NCBI GenBank assembly: GCA_049325415.1
Contig: JBMOLL010000015.1
Coordinates: forward strand, 54,096-118,095
Source: JBMOLL01 sp049325415
GTDB taxonomy: Bacteria > Bacteroidota > Bacteroidia > Bacteroidales > GCA-2748055
DNA length: 64,000 nucleotides
Reading direction: 5' to 3'
Positions within the stretch are counted from its first letter, which is position 1, and every line of letters begins with the position of its first letter. The notes below the pieces were generated by a model. That model ran no database searches. It was not told the DNA's origin and saw only the letters and a program-made list of their open reading frames with translations. Below are positions 32,624 through 41,621 of this stretch, in pieces. The translations under genes and the position numbers were made by a program.

Positions 32624-34225
32624 CTAAAAGTTATATTTTTCTTTTATCTGCCACAGATACCATTGGATTATCAGGGAGTTATAGCTGTTTCCATGAATCC
32701 TGATGCGGATCCCCTTTTGCTTTCTTTCCCGGATGAAATAGGAGGTGATTTCCCGGTAAAAAAGATTGTCAGCCTTCGTGGTGAACCACCTTTTCACAAA
32801 CCGGGGCAGGAATCGTTTCACTATTCCTTTTCGCTGGTAAACCTTTAATTGCGCAGTAGTGGCCTGTAATTCGGAAGAAAAGCGGATACCGAGCGGTTCG
32901 AAATAATCATGGATCAGGATGTCGTTATACAGCTTTTTATTCAGTTTGAATTCCAGAGGAAGGGAGCGGAAAAAACCAAGCAGGCTGTGATCCCAGAAAG
33001 GAAGCCTGTACTGATAGCCAAAGAAATCATAGATCATGACCGAATTGAAATTAAACTTGGCCAGCTTTTCCCTGAAGTCCCAGTCCTCGTGTACCGAAAA
33101 GGCCAGAACGCGGTCGTCTGCACCTTTTTCCTCAAGGCTCAGACGAATCCGGTTCAGTAGCATCATCCTGCTCTTCAGGTCAGGCTGCAGGTAACAGTAT
33201 TTTATCCTGAACAGGCGTTCTGCAACCGCTGAGAGTGCCTCTGTCCGCTTTGTGTTCCGGTGCTTGAACAACTGACTTCCCCCCAGGAAATCGCCGGAGT
33301 GTCCGGGTACAAAGACCGAATCGGGTGGAATCAGCTGCTTTTCCTTCATGTATTTTACTGCGAAGTATTCCTGCATAAAAAACATAGAGACCAGGCGTGA
33401 ACTGTAAGGAAAATATTCCCTGAACTCTGCACTGTCAGGGAAGCCCTCAATCAACTGATCATTATATTCAATGTAAAGCCATGGATAGCCGAGTTCTCCG
33501 GCTACCTTTTCCGAAACCGCCACTTCCGGGCTGCTTCTTCTCCCGTAGGTGAAACAGATCACCTTTTCGTATCCGTAACGTTTAAGCATGGCGGCGATCA
33601 GACGGCTGTCGTAGCCTCCGCTCAGGGGGAGGGCCACGGTTCTGCCATCCAGACTTTCGATAAACCTGCGGAATGCTTCTTCAAAGATCTTCTTTCCTTC
33701 CTCCCGCAGTGTTGCATAGTCCTCCGCCCTCTCCTCACTGATCATCCAGGTAAAATAAAAGCCCTGCTCAATCCCGTCCATTTTTAGCCTTACGATTTCC
33801 CCTGCCTGGACCTGTTTTACCTGACTGATCAGGGTATCCCTTCCGGTGACATAGCCGGTGGCCTGGAATTCCGTCGCTGCCAGTTTATCGGGTAAAGGCC
33901 TGTCGTGCAGCCCGGCGAGATAATCCGGGTCGTCGGAGACATGCCAGCCATCTGCGGCCTGGGTATAAAAAAGAGGGAAAATGCGGATCGGATCCACAGC
34001 AAGCCAGATTTCATCGCCACTTTGCCTGATCACGGAAAAACGGCCGTTGGCCGATATAACCTTTTGCCGGAAGACCTTGAAATCTGCTTCGCCTTCGAAA
34101 TATCCGGCAATGGCGCCTGGAGCATAGTAGTTCCCTTCGGAGTCAAATAAATAACCCCTGGCGCAAAATTCCGGTTTCGCCTCCCAGCTGAAACCCCGGT
34201 TATATGCCAGGTGTACCCTGTTCAT
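32624..34225 (-). CDS. Asparagine-synthetase-like enzyme lacking the glutaminase cysteine
   Basis: A 533-residue protein with the two-domain AsnB architecture: a GATase-like N-terminal half (GRFSVIRQSGDEIWLAVDP, then FPLFYTQAADGWHVSDD) and an ATP-pyrophosphatase half with the PP-loop ALPLSGGYDSRLIAAML and the C-terminal block YQYRLPFWDHSLLGFFRSLP. Residue 2 is Asn, not Cys, so glutamine hydrolysis is not expected. It lies at the end of a polysaccharide operon, overlapping the glycosyltransferase gene by 26 bases. A role in amidating or ligating an amine to a sugar acid is plausible; the substrate is unknown. Confidence 0.8.
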   Translation of the reverse strand: MNRVHLAYNRGFSWEAKPEFCARGYLFDSEGNYYAPGAIAGYFEGEADFKVFRQKVISANGRFSVIRQSGDEIWLAVDPIRIFPLFYTQAADGWHVSDDPDYLAGLHDRPLPDKLAATEFQATGYVTGRDTLISQVKQVQAGEIVRLKMDGIEQGFYFTWMISEERAEDYATLREEGKKIFEEAFRRFIESLDGRTVALPLSGGYDSRLIAAMLKRYGYEKVICFTYGRRSSPEVAVSEKVAGELGYPWLYIEYNDQLIEGFPDSAEFREYFPYSSRLVSMFFMQEYFAVKYMKEKQLIPPDSVFVPGHSGDFLGGSQLFKHRNTKRTEALSAVAERLFRIKYCYLQPDLKSRMMLLNRIRLSLEEKGADDRVLAFSVHEDWDFREKLAKFNFNSVMIYDFFGYQYRLPFWDHSLLGFFRSLPLEFKLNKKLYNDILIHDYFEPLGIRFSSELQATTAQLKVYQRKGIVKRFLPRFVKRWFTTKADNLFYREITSYFIRERKQKGIRIRIHGNSYNSLIIQWYLWQIKEKYNF

Positions 34226-35402
34226 GAATAATATTATTAATCAACTCAAAATAAGCCTTTTGAATCACATTCCCGCTATATTTCGCAAGGGCCAGTTCCC
34301 GGATAGCCAGCGGATCCAGATCCCTGTAATTTGCCCTGACCGTCTCCAGGGCCTGCCGCAGTTCCATTTCATTCCCCGGCGCTACAAGTATACCGCATTC
34401 CCGGGTAATAATTTCTTCCGGACCTCCCGAACGGGTAGAAATCAGCGGGCAACCCGTCGACATCGCTTCTATGAGAACCACTCCGAAGGCCTCAAAGTGG
34501 CTGGGAAGTACAAAAACCGAAGCATTCTGCATCTCATCCCTGACCTGTTCCCTTGAAATCTGCCCCAGGAAAACAACCCGGTCTTCCAGTCCCAGTTTGG
34601 CCGTCAGTATTTTCAGTTCCTTTTCCCTGCTTCCCCTTCCGGCAATACGGAGCCTGGAGTCAGGTCCGAGTTGGGAAAAGGCCTGCAACAGGATGTCGAT
34701 CCCTTTTACCTCTTCCAGCAGGCCAACAAACAATATCACATAGGGCTCAGCTGAGCGGGCTTGAACGGGAAGGGTAAAGAAGCCCGTGTCGACCAGATTC
34801 GGGATCGTCAGGGGCTCAGCTCTCAGTTCCGGCTGAATGCTTCTGATCTGAGGGATCAGCGAGGAGCTGACAGTTACCACGGTATTCGCCCGAGCGAAAG
34901 CCTCTCTCAGCATGGGCAAATACCAGGAGGGGATCATTTTGCGGGCTTCGGCACTGTCCAGGGCGAAGCGGCTGCGATGCTCAACAAGGATCATCGGGAT
35001 CCCGGTATTCTCACAGATCCCCGACGCAGCGTAGCCTGCCCATACCGCGCTGTGTGCAATCAGCACATCCGGAACACCGTACTTACTCTCATACCACTTA
35101 TACAGTTTCAGGTACCTTCTGGCCCAACGGCGGATATTCAGACGCTCCGTCCTGGGCCATTTTCGTGTGCCTGAGCGGAAAATCCGCACGCAGCCTTCCT
35201 GCTGCAAAGTGATTTTTTTTGCTCCGGCAAAGGCTCTGACTCCAGAAGTGATCCCTGTCAGGCGGTTTACAAGGATATGGACCCGGGTCGATTCACTGCA
35301 AAGGTTTTCTGCCTGTTCAAGAAAGAACTCACCCCCGTCGGGGGGGAACCAGGAGGGCAGGACAAGGATCCTGAGCCGGTCAGCTTTCCCATCCCCTACC
35401 AT
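34200..35402 (-). CDS. Family 4 glycosyltransferase
   Basis: A 400-residue GT-B glycosyltransferase that would transfer a sugar from a nucleotide donor during surface glycan assembly. The N-terminal half starts ILVLPSWFPPDGGEFFLEQA; the C-terminal GT1 domain has VILFVGLLEEVKGIDILLQA and RVVFLGQISREQV. The donor-site EX7E motif is EAFGVVLIEAMSTGCPLI. It overlaps the methyltransferase gene by 7 bases and the asparagine-synthetase-like gene by 26, so the three are tightly coupled. The donor and acceptor cannot be predicted. Confidence 0.9.
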   Translation of the reverse strand: MVGDGKADRLRILVLPSWFPPDGGEFFLEQAENLCSESTRVHILVNRLTGITSGVRAFAGAKKITLQQEGCVRIFRSGTRKWPRTERLNIRRWARRYLKLYKWYESKYGVPDVLIAHSAVWAGYAASGICENTGIPMILVEHRSRFALDSAEARKMIPSWYLPMLREAFARANTVVTVSSSLIPQIRSIQPELRAEPLTIPNLVDTGFFTLPVQARSAEPYVILFVGLLEEVKGIDILLQAFSQLGPDSRLRIAGRGSREKELKILTAKLGLEDRVVFLGQISREQVRDEMQNASVFVLPSHFEAFGVVLIEAMSTGCPLISTRSGGPEEIITRECGILVAPGNEMELRQALETVRANYRDLDPLAIRELALAKYSGNVIQKAYFELINNIIHEQGTPGI

Positions 35403-36205
35403 TTCCGGTTTTCAATGGTTACTGTAAAATAGGAGCCCGGGGTGACGGGTGAAATAAAAGGCTGTCCTTCAGGTTTCCATGGGAAATACACGGCTGATTT
35501 TGTGGCCCCTACCTGGCAGAGATGACCATGAAGAGCAGGATCAAGACCGTCAAGGATCCCTGCAAAAACCTCATAACGGACCTCTTCGGGAGTAAGACCG
35601 TAATCATGCCACACCACGATTGTTTTTTCATTGACCAGGTGGCTGAAGACCTTTTCTGTATCGTTCCTGACAAAATCATAATGATGGCCCCCGTCAATAA
35701 AGATCAGGTCGAAATTGTTGCCCAGATGTGCAAAATCAAAGGTCCGTGAATCGCCATAAAGATGGGTTACATTGGGAAGCTCCTTTGAAAAATAGGCCTG
35801 CAGGGAGATCACCTCTTCCCCGGCACCCTGCCTGCGCAGATCTTCGTCTGATAAATTAAGGGTAAAGCACTCTTTGGCCACCTGGGCTACATTGGCCACG
35901 CTCTCACCCCTCCATGTTCCGATCTCAAAATAGCGGCACTGATCTGTCCTGGCAGCAAGCGTCTTAAGCAGTGCAAGATCGGTTACCATCGAGCCTCCGT
36001 CGAGAAAGGAGAAAATCCCCACTTTTTCCTTGTATCCTTCACCGAAAAGTTCTTCAAAACCCACAACCGGCAGGGAAAGCAGGCCATATTTCTTCTGAAG
36101 ATGTTCTTTCCACTGATCGGGTTCATGCAGAACCCTGTTGAGCAGCCATGGATTGGAGATGATCCGTCCGATCGCTTTGACTGATTTTCTTATTCCACCT
36201 TTCAT
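35396..36205 (-). CDS. Class I SAM-dependent methyltransferase
   Basis: A 269-residue protein with a Rossmann methyltransferase core (Methyltransf_24 type). The SAM-binding motif I is RYFEIGTWRGESVANVAQVA; the later acidic block FDLIFIDGGHHYDFVRND and TIVVWHDYGLTPEEV match the family. It sits between a flippase and a glycosyltransferase, so a sugar or lipid-linked glycan is the likely acceptor. Starts 6 bases after the flippase stop. Confidence 0.85.
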   Translation of the reverse strand: MKGGIRKSVKAIGRIISNPWLLNRVLHEPDQWKEHLQKKYGLLSLPVVGFEELFGEGYKEKVGIFSFLDGGSMVTDLALLKTLAARTDQCRYFEIGTWRGESVANVAQVAKECFTLNLSDEDLRRQGAGEEVISLQAYFSKELPNVTHLYGDSRTFDFAHLGNNFDLIFIDGGHHYDFVRNDTEKVFSHLVNEKTIVVWHDYGLTPEEVRYEVFAGILDGLDPALHGHLCQVGATKSAVYFPWKPEGQPFISPVTPGSYFTVTIENRKW

Positions 36206-36211
36206 AATGCT

Positions 36212-37504
36212 TTAGTTTATAGCCTGTCTGCCTCTATCGCTCTTTACAGCCAAAGATACGCACCACCACAGATTGTACAATACCATGATAAAACTTACCG
36301 CGCTGAAAAGTACAATTGCCAGTGTGGCATTTCCCATGACTGTCCCGATTGCAAGAACAGAAATTCTCAGCAAAAATTTAATATTGTCGATCCACATGGC
36401 TTTTTTCTGCCTTTTTAAAAGATCGGGCAGGAAGGTCAGCGGGGAAGAAATAAAAACCGCAAAAAGCCAGGGCAGCAGAAGTTGCATGAATTTTCCGGCT
36501 TCAAACCAGACGTCGCCGAAGACAAAGGAAAAGATCTGCGGACCAAAGATCCCGGTAAGCAGAAAGGGAACGACTCCAATAAGAAACAGACGGAGGGTCA
36601 TCCTCCTGATATCGCCGGCGATGAGTTCACCCCGGTTGTACCGTTCGATCACCCTTTGCGACAGAACCTGCCCCATGGAGCTTGTCACCAGGTTCATCGG
36701 CCTGTTGATCATCATGAAGGCCAGCGAATAGAGGCCGGTGATCTCTTTGGAGAACCATGCACTGAAAACGAAAACCGGCAGGTTCGTTGAAAAATTATTG
36801 ACCAGGTAATGGATCAGGTTGTATTTCGGAAATAAACTGTAGGTACGGGCAACAGCCTGAACCTCTTCACGACTGACAGAACGGAACGGCTTCCCTTCCC
36901 TCCTGAAAAAATTTACAACAAACACAAGTGCACCAACAAGCTGTCCGGCAATGGCTCCTGTTATGAGCCCCCCGCCTGAAGGCAGGAAACGGCTGGTGGA
37001 AAGTTTTACTCCCGAATTGACGACCGACTGTGACAGGTTGGCACCCGCGATCAGTTTATAGCTTTTCTCCCGGTTAGCCCAGACCGACAGGGTTTGAAAA
37101 ATACCCACCAGCAGGGTCGACAGGGGTACAAAGTACAGCCATCTCCCGATCTCCTCATTTCCCAGTATCCTGGCAAACGGTTTATTCAATAAAAAAGTAG
37201 GGATGACAAGGAAAATACTGAATGACAGACAAATAATCCCCGCGAGACGAACCAGTGCCAGACTGTCCTTCTTTTCTGACGGCATGAGGACCGCCAGGTC
37301 GTATTTACCGGTCGACATGATCCCGGTAATGGCAATAATGCTCATATAGAGCGCGAAGAGGCCATGTTCCCCGGGAGTATAGATCCTGGTAAGTACCGGA
37401 TAGATAAGAATGGCAATGCCCTGGGCTACAGAAGTGGCTGACACCAGGGTCAGGAAATTCCTGATAAATTCACTTTTACGGATCCGGCTGAACGTGTCAC
37501 GCAT
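36212..37504 (-). CDS. Polysaccharide flippase (Wzx/MATE-like)
   Basis: A 430-residue membrane protein with about twelve helices, of the MOP superfamily of lipid-linked oligosaccharide flippases. It opens RNFLTLVSATSVAQGIAILI with the following YPVLTRIYTPGEHGLFALY, the usual start of O-antigen or polysaccharide translocases. A -7 element lies 23 bases upstream. It heads the four-gene operon flippase-methyltransferase-glycosyltransferase-asparagine synthetase-like. No polymerase or ligase is in the window, so the product is likely completed elsewhere. Confidence 0.88.
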   Translation of the reverse strand: MRDTFSRIRKSEFIRNFLTLVSATSVAQGIAILIYPVLTRIYTPGEHGLFALYMSIIAITGIMSTGKYDLAVLMPSEKKDSLALVRLAGIICLSFSIFLVIPTFLLNKPFARILGNEEIGRWLYFVPLSTLLVGIFQTLSVWANREKSYKLIAGANLSQSVVNSGVKLSTSRFLPSGGGLITGAIAGQLVGALVFVVNFFRREGKPFRSVSREEVQAVARTYSLFPKYNLIHYLVNNFSTNLPVFVFSAWFSKEITGLYSLAFMMINRPMNLVTSSMGQVLSQRVIERYNRGELIAGDIRRMTLRLFLIGVVPFLLTGIFGPQIFSFVFGDVWFEAGKFMQLLLPWLFAVFISSPLTFLPDLLKRQKKAMWIDNIKFLLRISVLAIGTVMGNATLAIVLFSAVSFIMVLYNLWWCVSLAVKSDRGRQAIN

Positions 37505-37527
37505 GAGATTCTGTCGCAGTTAAGGAA

Positions 37528-37535
37528 CAAATTTA
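37528..37535 (-). promoter_or_regulatory. -7 element for the polysaccharide operon
   Basis: Minus-strand TAAATTTG, exact TAnnTTTG, 23 bases before the flippase start. Confidence 0.5.
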
Positions 37536-37567
37536 ACAGGAATACCGACAAATATGCATAGAATTCT

Positions 37568-37607
37568 TGACAATGCGTCAGAAACGCCACAATGGCACAC
37601 ATATTGA
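37568..37607 (+). promoter_or_regulatory. Sigma-54-like promoter with upstream dyad for BI-1 gene
   Basis: TGACAATGCGTCA (37568-37580) is an inverted repeat TGAC-N5-GTCA. It is followed by TGGCACACATATTGA (37593-37607), which fits the sigma-54 consensus TGGCAC-N5-TTGC at every fixed position except the last (A for C). The BI-1 ATG is 55 bases downstream. No TAnnTTTG element is present in this gap on the plus strand. Confidence 0.4.
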
Positions 37608-37662
37608 CCGAATGGTAGCCAGGTTACAATGAAATAATACACAAACATTAAATTATAGAGAT

Positions 37663-38400
37663 ATGAGATCGTCAAATCCTGTATTATCGAGGAAAATTTT
37701 CGAGAACACCCTGGTATCGGGTGGAAGCGGGGTCATGAGTATAAACGGGACCATTAATAAGATTGGATTAATGCTTTTACTGGCCATAGCCTCTGCTGCC
37801 TATACCTGGTCAATGATTACGGTAAATCCCGGCCGGGCTTCTGTTTTTGCAATAATTGGGGTCATCGGAGGACTGATCATGGCACTGATCACTACTTTCA
37901 GCCCGAAGTCTTCTCCGTTTACCGCCCCAGTATATGCCATACTGGAAGGGCTGTTCCTGGGAGCCGTCAGTTCACTCATAAACACCGCCTATCCGGGCGT
38001 GGCATTTCAGGCTGTAGTACTGACCATCGGTACCCTCTTTACCATGCTCTTCCTTTACCGGTCGGGCAGGTTAAGGGCCACGCCAAAATTCAGACGGGGC
38101 GTGATGATGGCAACCGGCGCCATTTTCTTCTCCTACCTGATCAGCTGGATCCTGAGCATGTTCGGTGTGGGAATAGGCTTTATGCATTCCGCCGGTCCGC
38201 TTGGCATTGTGATTAACCTGGTTGTAATCGTTGTAGCAGCCCTCAACCTGATCATGGATTTTGATTTCATTGAGCAGGGTGCGATGGCCGGAGCACCAAA
38301 ATACATGGAGTGGTACGGTGCTTTCGGGCTGATGGTGACGCTGATCTGGCTCTACATTGAATTCCTGAGGTTACTTTCACGTTTCAGCAGCAGGAATTAA
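37663..38400 (+). CDS. Bax inhibitor-1/YccA family membrane protein
   Basis: A 245-residue protein with seven predicted helices. The YccA-type N terminus (SSNPVLSRKIFENTLV, then MSINGTINKIGLMLLL) and the C-terminal NLIMDFDFIEQGAMAGAPKY with the paired acidic residues place it in the family; BsYetJ of this fold is a pH-sensitive calcium leak channel. In bacteria the group is linked to membrane protein quality control and stress. The unusual upstream promoter pattern is consistent with stress control, though that is inference. Confidence 0.92.
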   Translation: MRSSNPVLSRKIFENTLVSGGSGVMSINGTINKIGLMLLLAIASAAYTWSMITVNPGRASVFAIIGVIGGLIMALITTFSPKSSPFTAPVYAILEGLFLGAVSSLINTAYPGVAFQAVVLTIGTLFTMLFLYRSGRLRATPKFRRGVMMATGAIFFSYLISWILSMFGVGIGFMHSAGPLGIVINLVVIVVAALNLIMDFDFIEQGAMAGAPKYMEWYGAFGLMVTLIWLYIEFLRLLSRFSSRN

Positions 38401-38408
38401 TATCTTTG
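38401..38408 (+). promoter_or_regulatory. -7 element for the class V aminotransferase gene
   Basis: TATCTTTG, exact TAnnTTTG, starting at the base after the BI-1 stop and 39 bases before the next ATG. Confidence 0.6.
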
Positions 38409-38447
38409 CCGTTACTAAAACGCCCGACGGGATAAAAACAGGGTAAC

Positions 38448-39917
38448 ATGACGGCACTGGAAAGCTACTTCAGGAAATACAGGGAGAATACGGTCGGACA
38501 GGATGAGTTCTTTGATTCTCCCTATGGCAGGCAAAGGATCATATATGCCGACTGGATCGCCAGCGGAAGGTTGTACCGTCCGATTGAGGAAAAGCTCCTG
38601 AAAGAATTCGGTCCCTATGTTGCCAACACCCATACCGAGACCACGTTTACGGGGACAATGATGACCAGAGCCTACAAAGCCTCGCATGCCATCATAAAGA
38701 AGCATGTCAATGCCGGCCCCAACGACGTCATCCTTACGGCAGGCTTCGGCATGACGGCGGTTATCAACAAACTGCAGAGAATCCTGAGCCTGAAGGGCTG
38801 CGGAGGCAAACGCGAGTGTCCGAAGACCAAGGATAAACCGGTGGTGTTCGTCACCCACATGGAGCATCATTCGAACCATACCAGCTGGTTTGAAACCCTG
38901 GCCGAGGTGGTACAGCTCGAACCCGGGCCCGACCTTCTGGTTGACCTCGATCAGTTAAGGGAGCAGCTTGAAAAATACAAGCACCGCGAATTCAAGATCG
39001 GTAGTTTTACGGCCTGTTCGAATGTCACGGGCATACATACCCCGTATCACCAGATGGCGCGCCTGATGCATGAATACGGGGGGCTCGCCTTCGTTGACTT
39101 TGCCGCCAGTGCTCCCTATGAAAAGATCGACATGCACCCGGACGATCCCATGGAAAAACTTGATGCCATATTTTTCTCCCCGCACAAATTCCTGGGCGGA
39201 CCCGGTTCGTCGGGAGTGCTGATCTTTGATAAGGCAATGTATAAAAACCCGGCACCGGATAACCCCGGCGGGGGAACGGTTGACTGGACCAATCCCTGGG
39301 GAAGTTATAAGTATGTGGATGATATTGAGGTACGTGAAGATGGCGGCACACCGGGTTTCCTGCAATCCATCAAGGCTGCCCTTGCCATCCGCCTGAAAGA
39401 AGAGATGGGTGTTGACAATATTATGGCCAGGGAGAAAGAGCTGTTAAGCATTGCGCTCCCCGGCCTGAAAAGCATTCCAGGGATCAGGATCCTTGCCGAA
39501 GCCGTTGAAGACCGGCTGGGGGTGATCTCCTTTTATCACCCCGAGATCCATTTCAACCTAATGGTCAAATTACTGAACGACCGCTTCGGGATTCAGACCC
39601 GGGGAGGTTGTGCATGCGCGGGGACTTACGGACATTACCTTCTCGAGGTAAGCTATGAAAAGTCCCAGGCCATCACCGAGAAGATTAACCACGGCGATCT
39701 TTCCGAAAAACCGGGTTGGATCCGATGGTCACTTCATCCCACTACCACGGATGAAGAAGTTTTTATCTTTATTGACGCTGTTGGTCAGATTGTCAAAAAT
39801 TTTGGGGTATGGAAAGAAGATTATCGCTATATTTCAAAAAGAAACGAATTTGAGCACTCTGAACATCAGCAGCAGGTTGAGGACAGGATAGTGGAAAGCT
39901 GGTACAGGATCTCATAA
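38448..39917 (+). CDS. Class V aminotransferase (cysteine-desulfurase-like)
   Basis: A PLP fold-type I enzyme of 489 residues. The PLP lysine is in DAIFFSPHKFLGGPGSSG; upstream are VTHMEHHSNHTSW and SFTACSNVTGIHTPYH, and downstream RGGCACAGTYGHYLL with paired cysteines at the place where desulfurases and SufS-like proteins carry their reactive Cys. It is about 80 residues longer than SufS or IscS. The reaction could be Cys desulfuration or another C-S or C-N cleavage; the sequence does not settle it. The GNAT-like gene follows after 11 bases. Confidence 0.82.
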   Translation: MTALESYFRKYRENTVGQDEFFDSPYGRQRIIYADWIASGRLYRPIEEKLLKEFGPYVANTHTETTFTGTMMTRAYKASHAIIKKHVNAGPNDVILTAGFGMTAVINKLQRILSLKGCGGKRECPKTKDKPVVFVTHMEHHSNHTSWFETLAEVVQLEPGPDLLVDLDQLREQLEKYKHREFKIGSFTACSNVTGIHTPYHQMARLMHEYGGLAFVDFAASAPYEKIDMHPDDPMEKLDAIFFSPHKFLGGPGSSGVLIFDKAMYKNPAPDNPGGGTVDWTNPWGSYKYVDDIEVREDGGTPGFLQSIKAALAIRLKEEMGVDNIMAREKELLSIALPGLKSIPGIRILAEAVEDRLGVISFYHPEIHFNLMVKLLNDRFGIQTRGGCACAGTYGHYLLEVSYEKSQAITEKINHGDLSEKPGWIRWSLHPTTTDEEVFIFIDAVGQIVKNFGVWKEDYRYISKRNEFEHSEHQQQVEDRIVESWYRIS

Positions 39918-39928
39918 AACGTTCAACC

Positions 39929-41158
39929 ATGAAGGTTATAGAAGTAACCGGAAAAAAAGAGATCAGGGCTTTTGTAAAGTTTCCAAAGATACTTTACAGG
40001 AATGACCCAAACTATGTTGCGCCCTTTGATAAGGACATCTGTAACGATTTTAACAGGGAACGGAACCCCTATTTCAAGAACGGAGAAGCCATCAGGTGGA
40101 TCGTCGTGGATGATGATGGCGAAGTGCTGGGCCGAATAGCTGCCTTTTTCGACCGCAGGAAGGATGAAGCAGATTATGTCAAAAGCGGTGGAATCGGGTA
40201 CTTTGAGTGCATCGACAGCCAGGAAGCCGCCAACCTCCTTTTCGACACGGCCCGCAACTGGCTGGAGTCGTTCGGTTATGAAGCCATGACCGGCTCTATT
40301 AAATTTGGCGAAAACGACAATGAATGGGGTGTCCTGGTGCACGGTTTCATGCCCCAGGGAATGGGAATGCGTTATAACCTTCCCTACTATCAGACATTAT
40401 TTGAAAATTACGGTTTCCGGCTCTATTACCGGCAGCTGAGCTTTCACCTCGATCTTGACAAACCATTCCCGGAGCGGTTCTGGAAAATCGCCGACTGGGT
40501 CAGGCAAAAGCCCGGATTTACCTTCCGGCACATGGAATGGAACCTTGTGGAGGAGATGGTCCAGGAGATGGTTTCAATCTATAACAATGCATGGAGCCAC
40601 TTCAAAGAGGATTTCACGCCACTTGATCCCAAAGTGGTGATGGAGGAGTTTGAAAGAGCCAAGCCCATTATTGACCCCGAGCTGATCTGGTTTGCTTACC
40701 ATGAAGGTGAACCCATTGCCTTTTTTGTCCTTTTCCCGGATGCAAATCAGATCTTCAGGCATCTGAACGGAAAACTTCACCTATGGAACAAGCTTCGCTT
40801 CCTTTATTACAAAAAACGGAAAACCATGACCCGGATCCGAGCCACGGTAGCCGGTGTGTTGCCAAAGTTTCAGAATGCGGGCATAGAATCAGCCATATTC
40901 TGGCACCTTCGGCAGGTTATGGAACATAAGCCCCATTACAAGCAGATCGAACTGTCGTGGGTAGGCGATTTCAATCCGAAGATGATCAGCCTGTACAGGG
41001 CAGTCGGAGCGCAGCATGCCAAAACCCATCACACCTACCGTTTCCTCTTCAATCCCGGAGCGCCTTTCAAACGCTTTATGCCTGAAAAGGTCGATGAAAA
41101 CATGATCCCCGATTATCCGGGCGATCCGGAAGGACCGCGCCACACCGAAACTCATTGA
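39929..41158 (+). CDS. GNAT-like protein of unknown function
   Basis: A 409-residue soluble protein. The N-terminal half is widespread in Bacteroidota (FVKFPKILYRNDPNYVAPF, MTGSIKFGENDNEWGVLV) and has the feel of a degenerate N-acetyltransferase; the C-terminal half contains a more GNAT-like stretch (RATVAGVLPKFQNAGIESAI, then QIELSWVGDFNPKMISLY). No clear acetyl-CoA loop of the RxxGxG type is seen. Function is unknown. It may be co-transcribed with the aminotransferase upstream. Confidence 0.7.
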   Translation: MKVIEVTGKKEIRAFVKFPKILYRNDPNYVAPFDKDICNDFNRERNPYFKNGEAIRWIVVDDDGEVLGRIAAFFDRRKDEADYVKSGGIGYFECIDSQEAANLLFDTARNWLESFGYEAMTGSIKFGENDNEWGVLVHGFMPQGMGMRYNLPYYQTLFENYGFRLYYRQLSFHLDLDKPFPERFWKIADWVRQKPGFTFRHMEWNLVEEMVQEMVSIYNNAWSHFKEDFTPLDPKVVMEEFERAKPIIDPELIWFAYHEGEPIAFFVLFPDANQIFRHLNGKLHLWNKLRFLYYKKRKTMTRIRATVAGVLPKFQNAGIESAIFWHLRQVMEHKPHYKQIELSWVGDFNPKMISLYRAVGAQHAKTHHTYRFLFNPGAPFKRFMPEKVDENMIPDYPGDPEGPRHTETH

Positions 41159-41190
41159 TTTTCCCTTACAGTCAATTTATTTTATAAATA

Positions 41191-41222
41191 TTTTGAAAAT
41201 CATATAAAGTCTTTTATCTTTG
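41191..41222 (+). promoter_or_regulatory. Promoter of ribosomal protein L31 gene
   Basis: TTTTG (41191-41195), 19 bases, then TATCTTTG (41215-41222): both elements and the spacing fit the Bacteroidota consensus TTTG-N19-TAnnTTTG. The best promoter match in the window. Confidence 0.85.
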
Positions 41223-41270
41223 CAATCCGATTTTTAAGAGAGACTGAGGAACAGAAATTTTTTAAGAGCA

Positions 41271-41537
41271 ATGAAAAAAGATATTCATCCGAAAAATTAC
41301 CGCCTGGTTGCATTCAGGGATATGTCGAACGGGTACACCTTTTTAACGAAGTCGGCTGCGCAATCCCGCGAGACCGTTACCATGGAAGACGGAAAAGAAT
41401 ACCCGCTGATCAAGCTGGAAATCTCCAATTCATCCCATCCGTTCTATACCGGTAAGATGAAACTTGTGGATACTGCCGGTCGTGTTGACAAATTCATGAA
41501 CCGTTACAAGGATCATCTGGATAAGAAAAAGAAATAA
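41271..41537 (+). CDS. rpmE2: 50S ribosomal protein L31 type B
   Basis: An 88-residue ribosomal protein. It starts KKDIHPKNYRLVAFRDMSNG and has LEISNSSHPFYTGKMKLVDT, the type B (zinc-free, no CxxC) form. The C-terminal region ends DHLDKKKK. It is a single-gene unit with a strong promoter, a 48-base leader, and a terminator. Confidence 0.97.
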   Translation: MKKDIHPKNYRLVAFRDMSNGYTFLTKSAAQSRETVTMEDGKEYPLIKLEISNSSHPFYTGKMKLVDTAGRVDKFMNRYKDHLDKKKK

Positions 41538-41565
41538 GCCGGGCCCAGCCCGCACGATAAAATCC

Positions 41566-41599
41566 AACCGGTAAACAAGTTCGTTTACCGGTTTTTTTA
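41566..41599 (+). terminator. Rho-independent terminator after rpmE2
   Basis: AACCGGTAAAC (41566-41576) pairs perfectly with GTTTACCGGTT (41583-41593) around a 6-base loop; T run to 41598. Confidence 0.92.
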
Positions 41600-41621
41600 T
41601 CTACTTTTAAAACAAAAAGTG

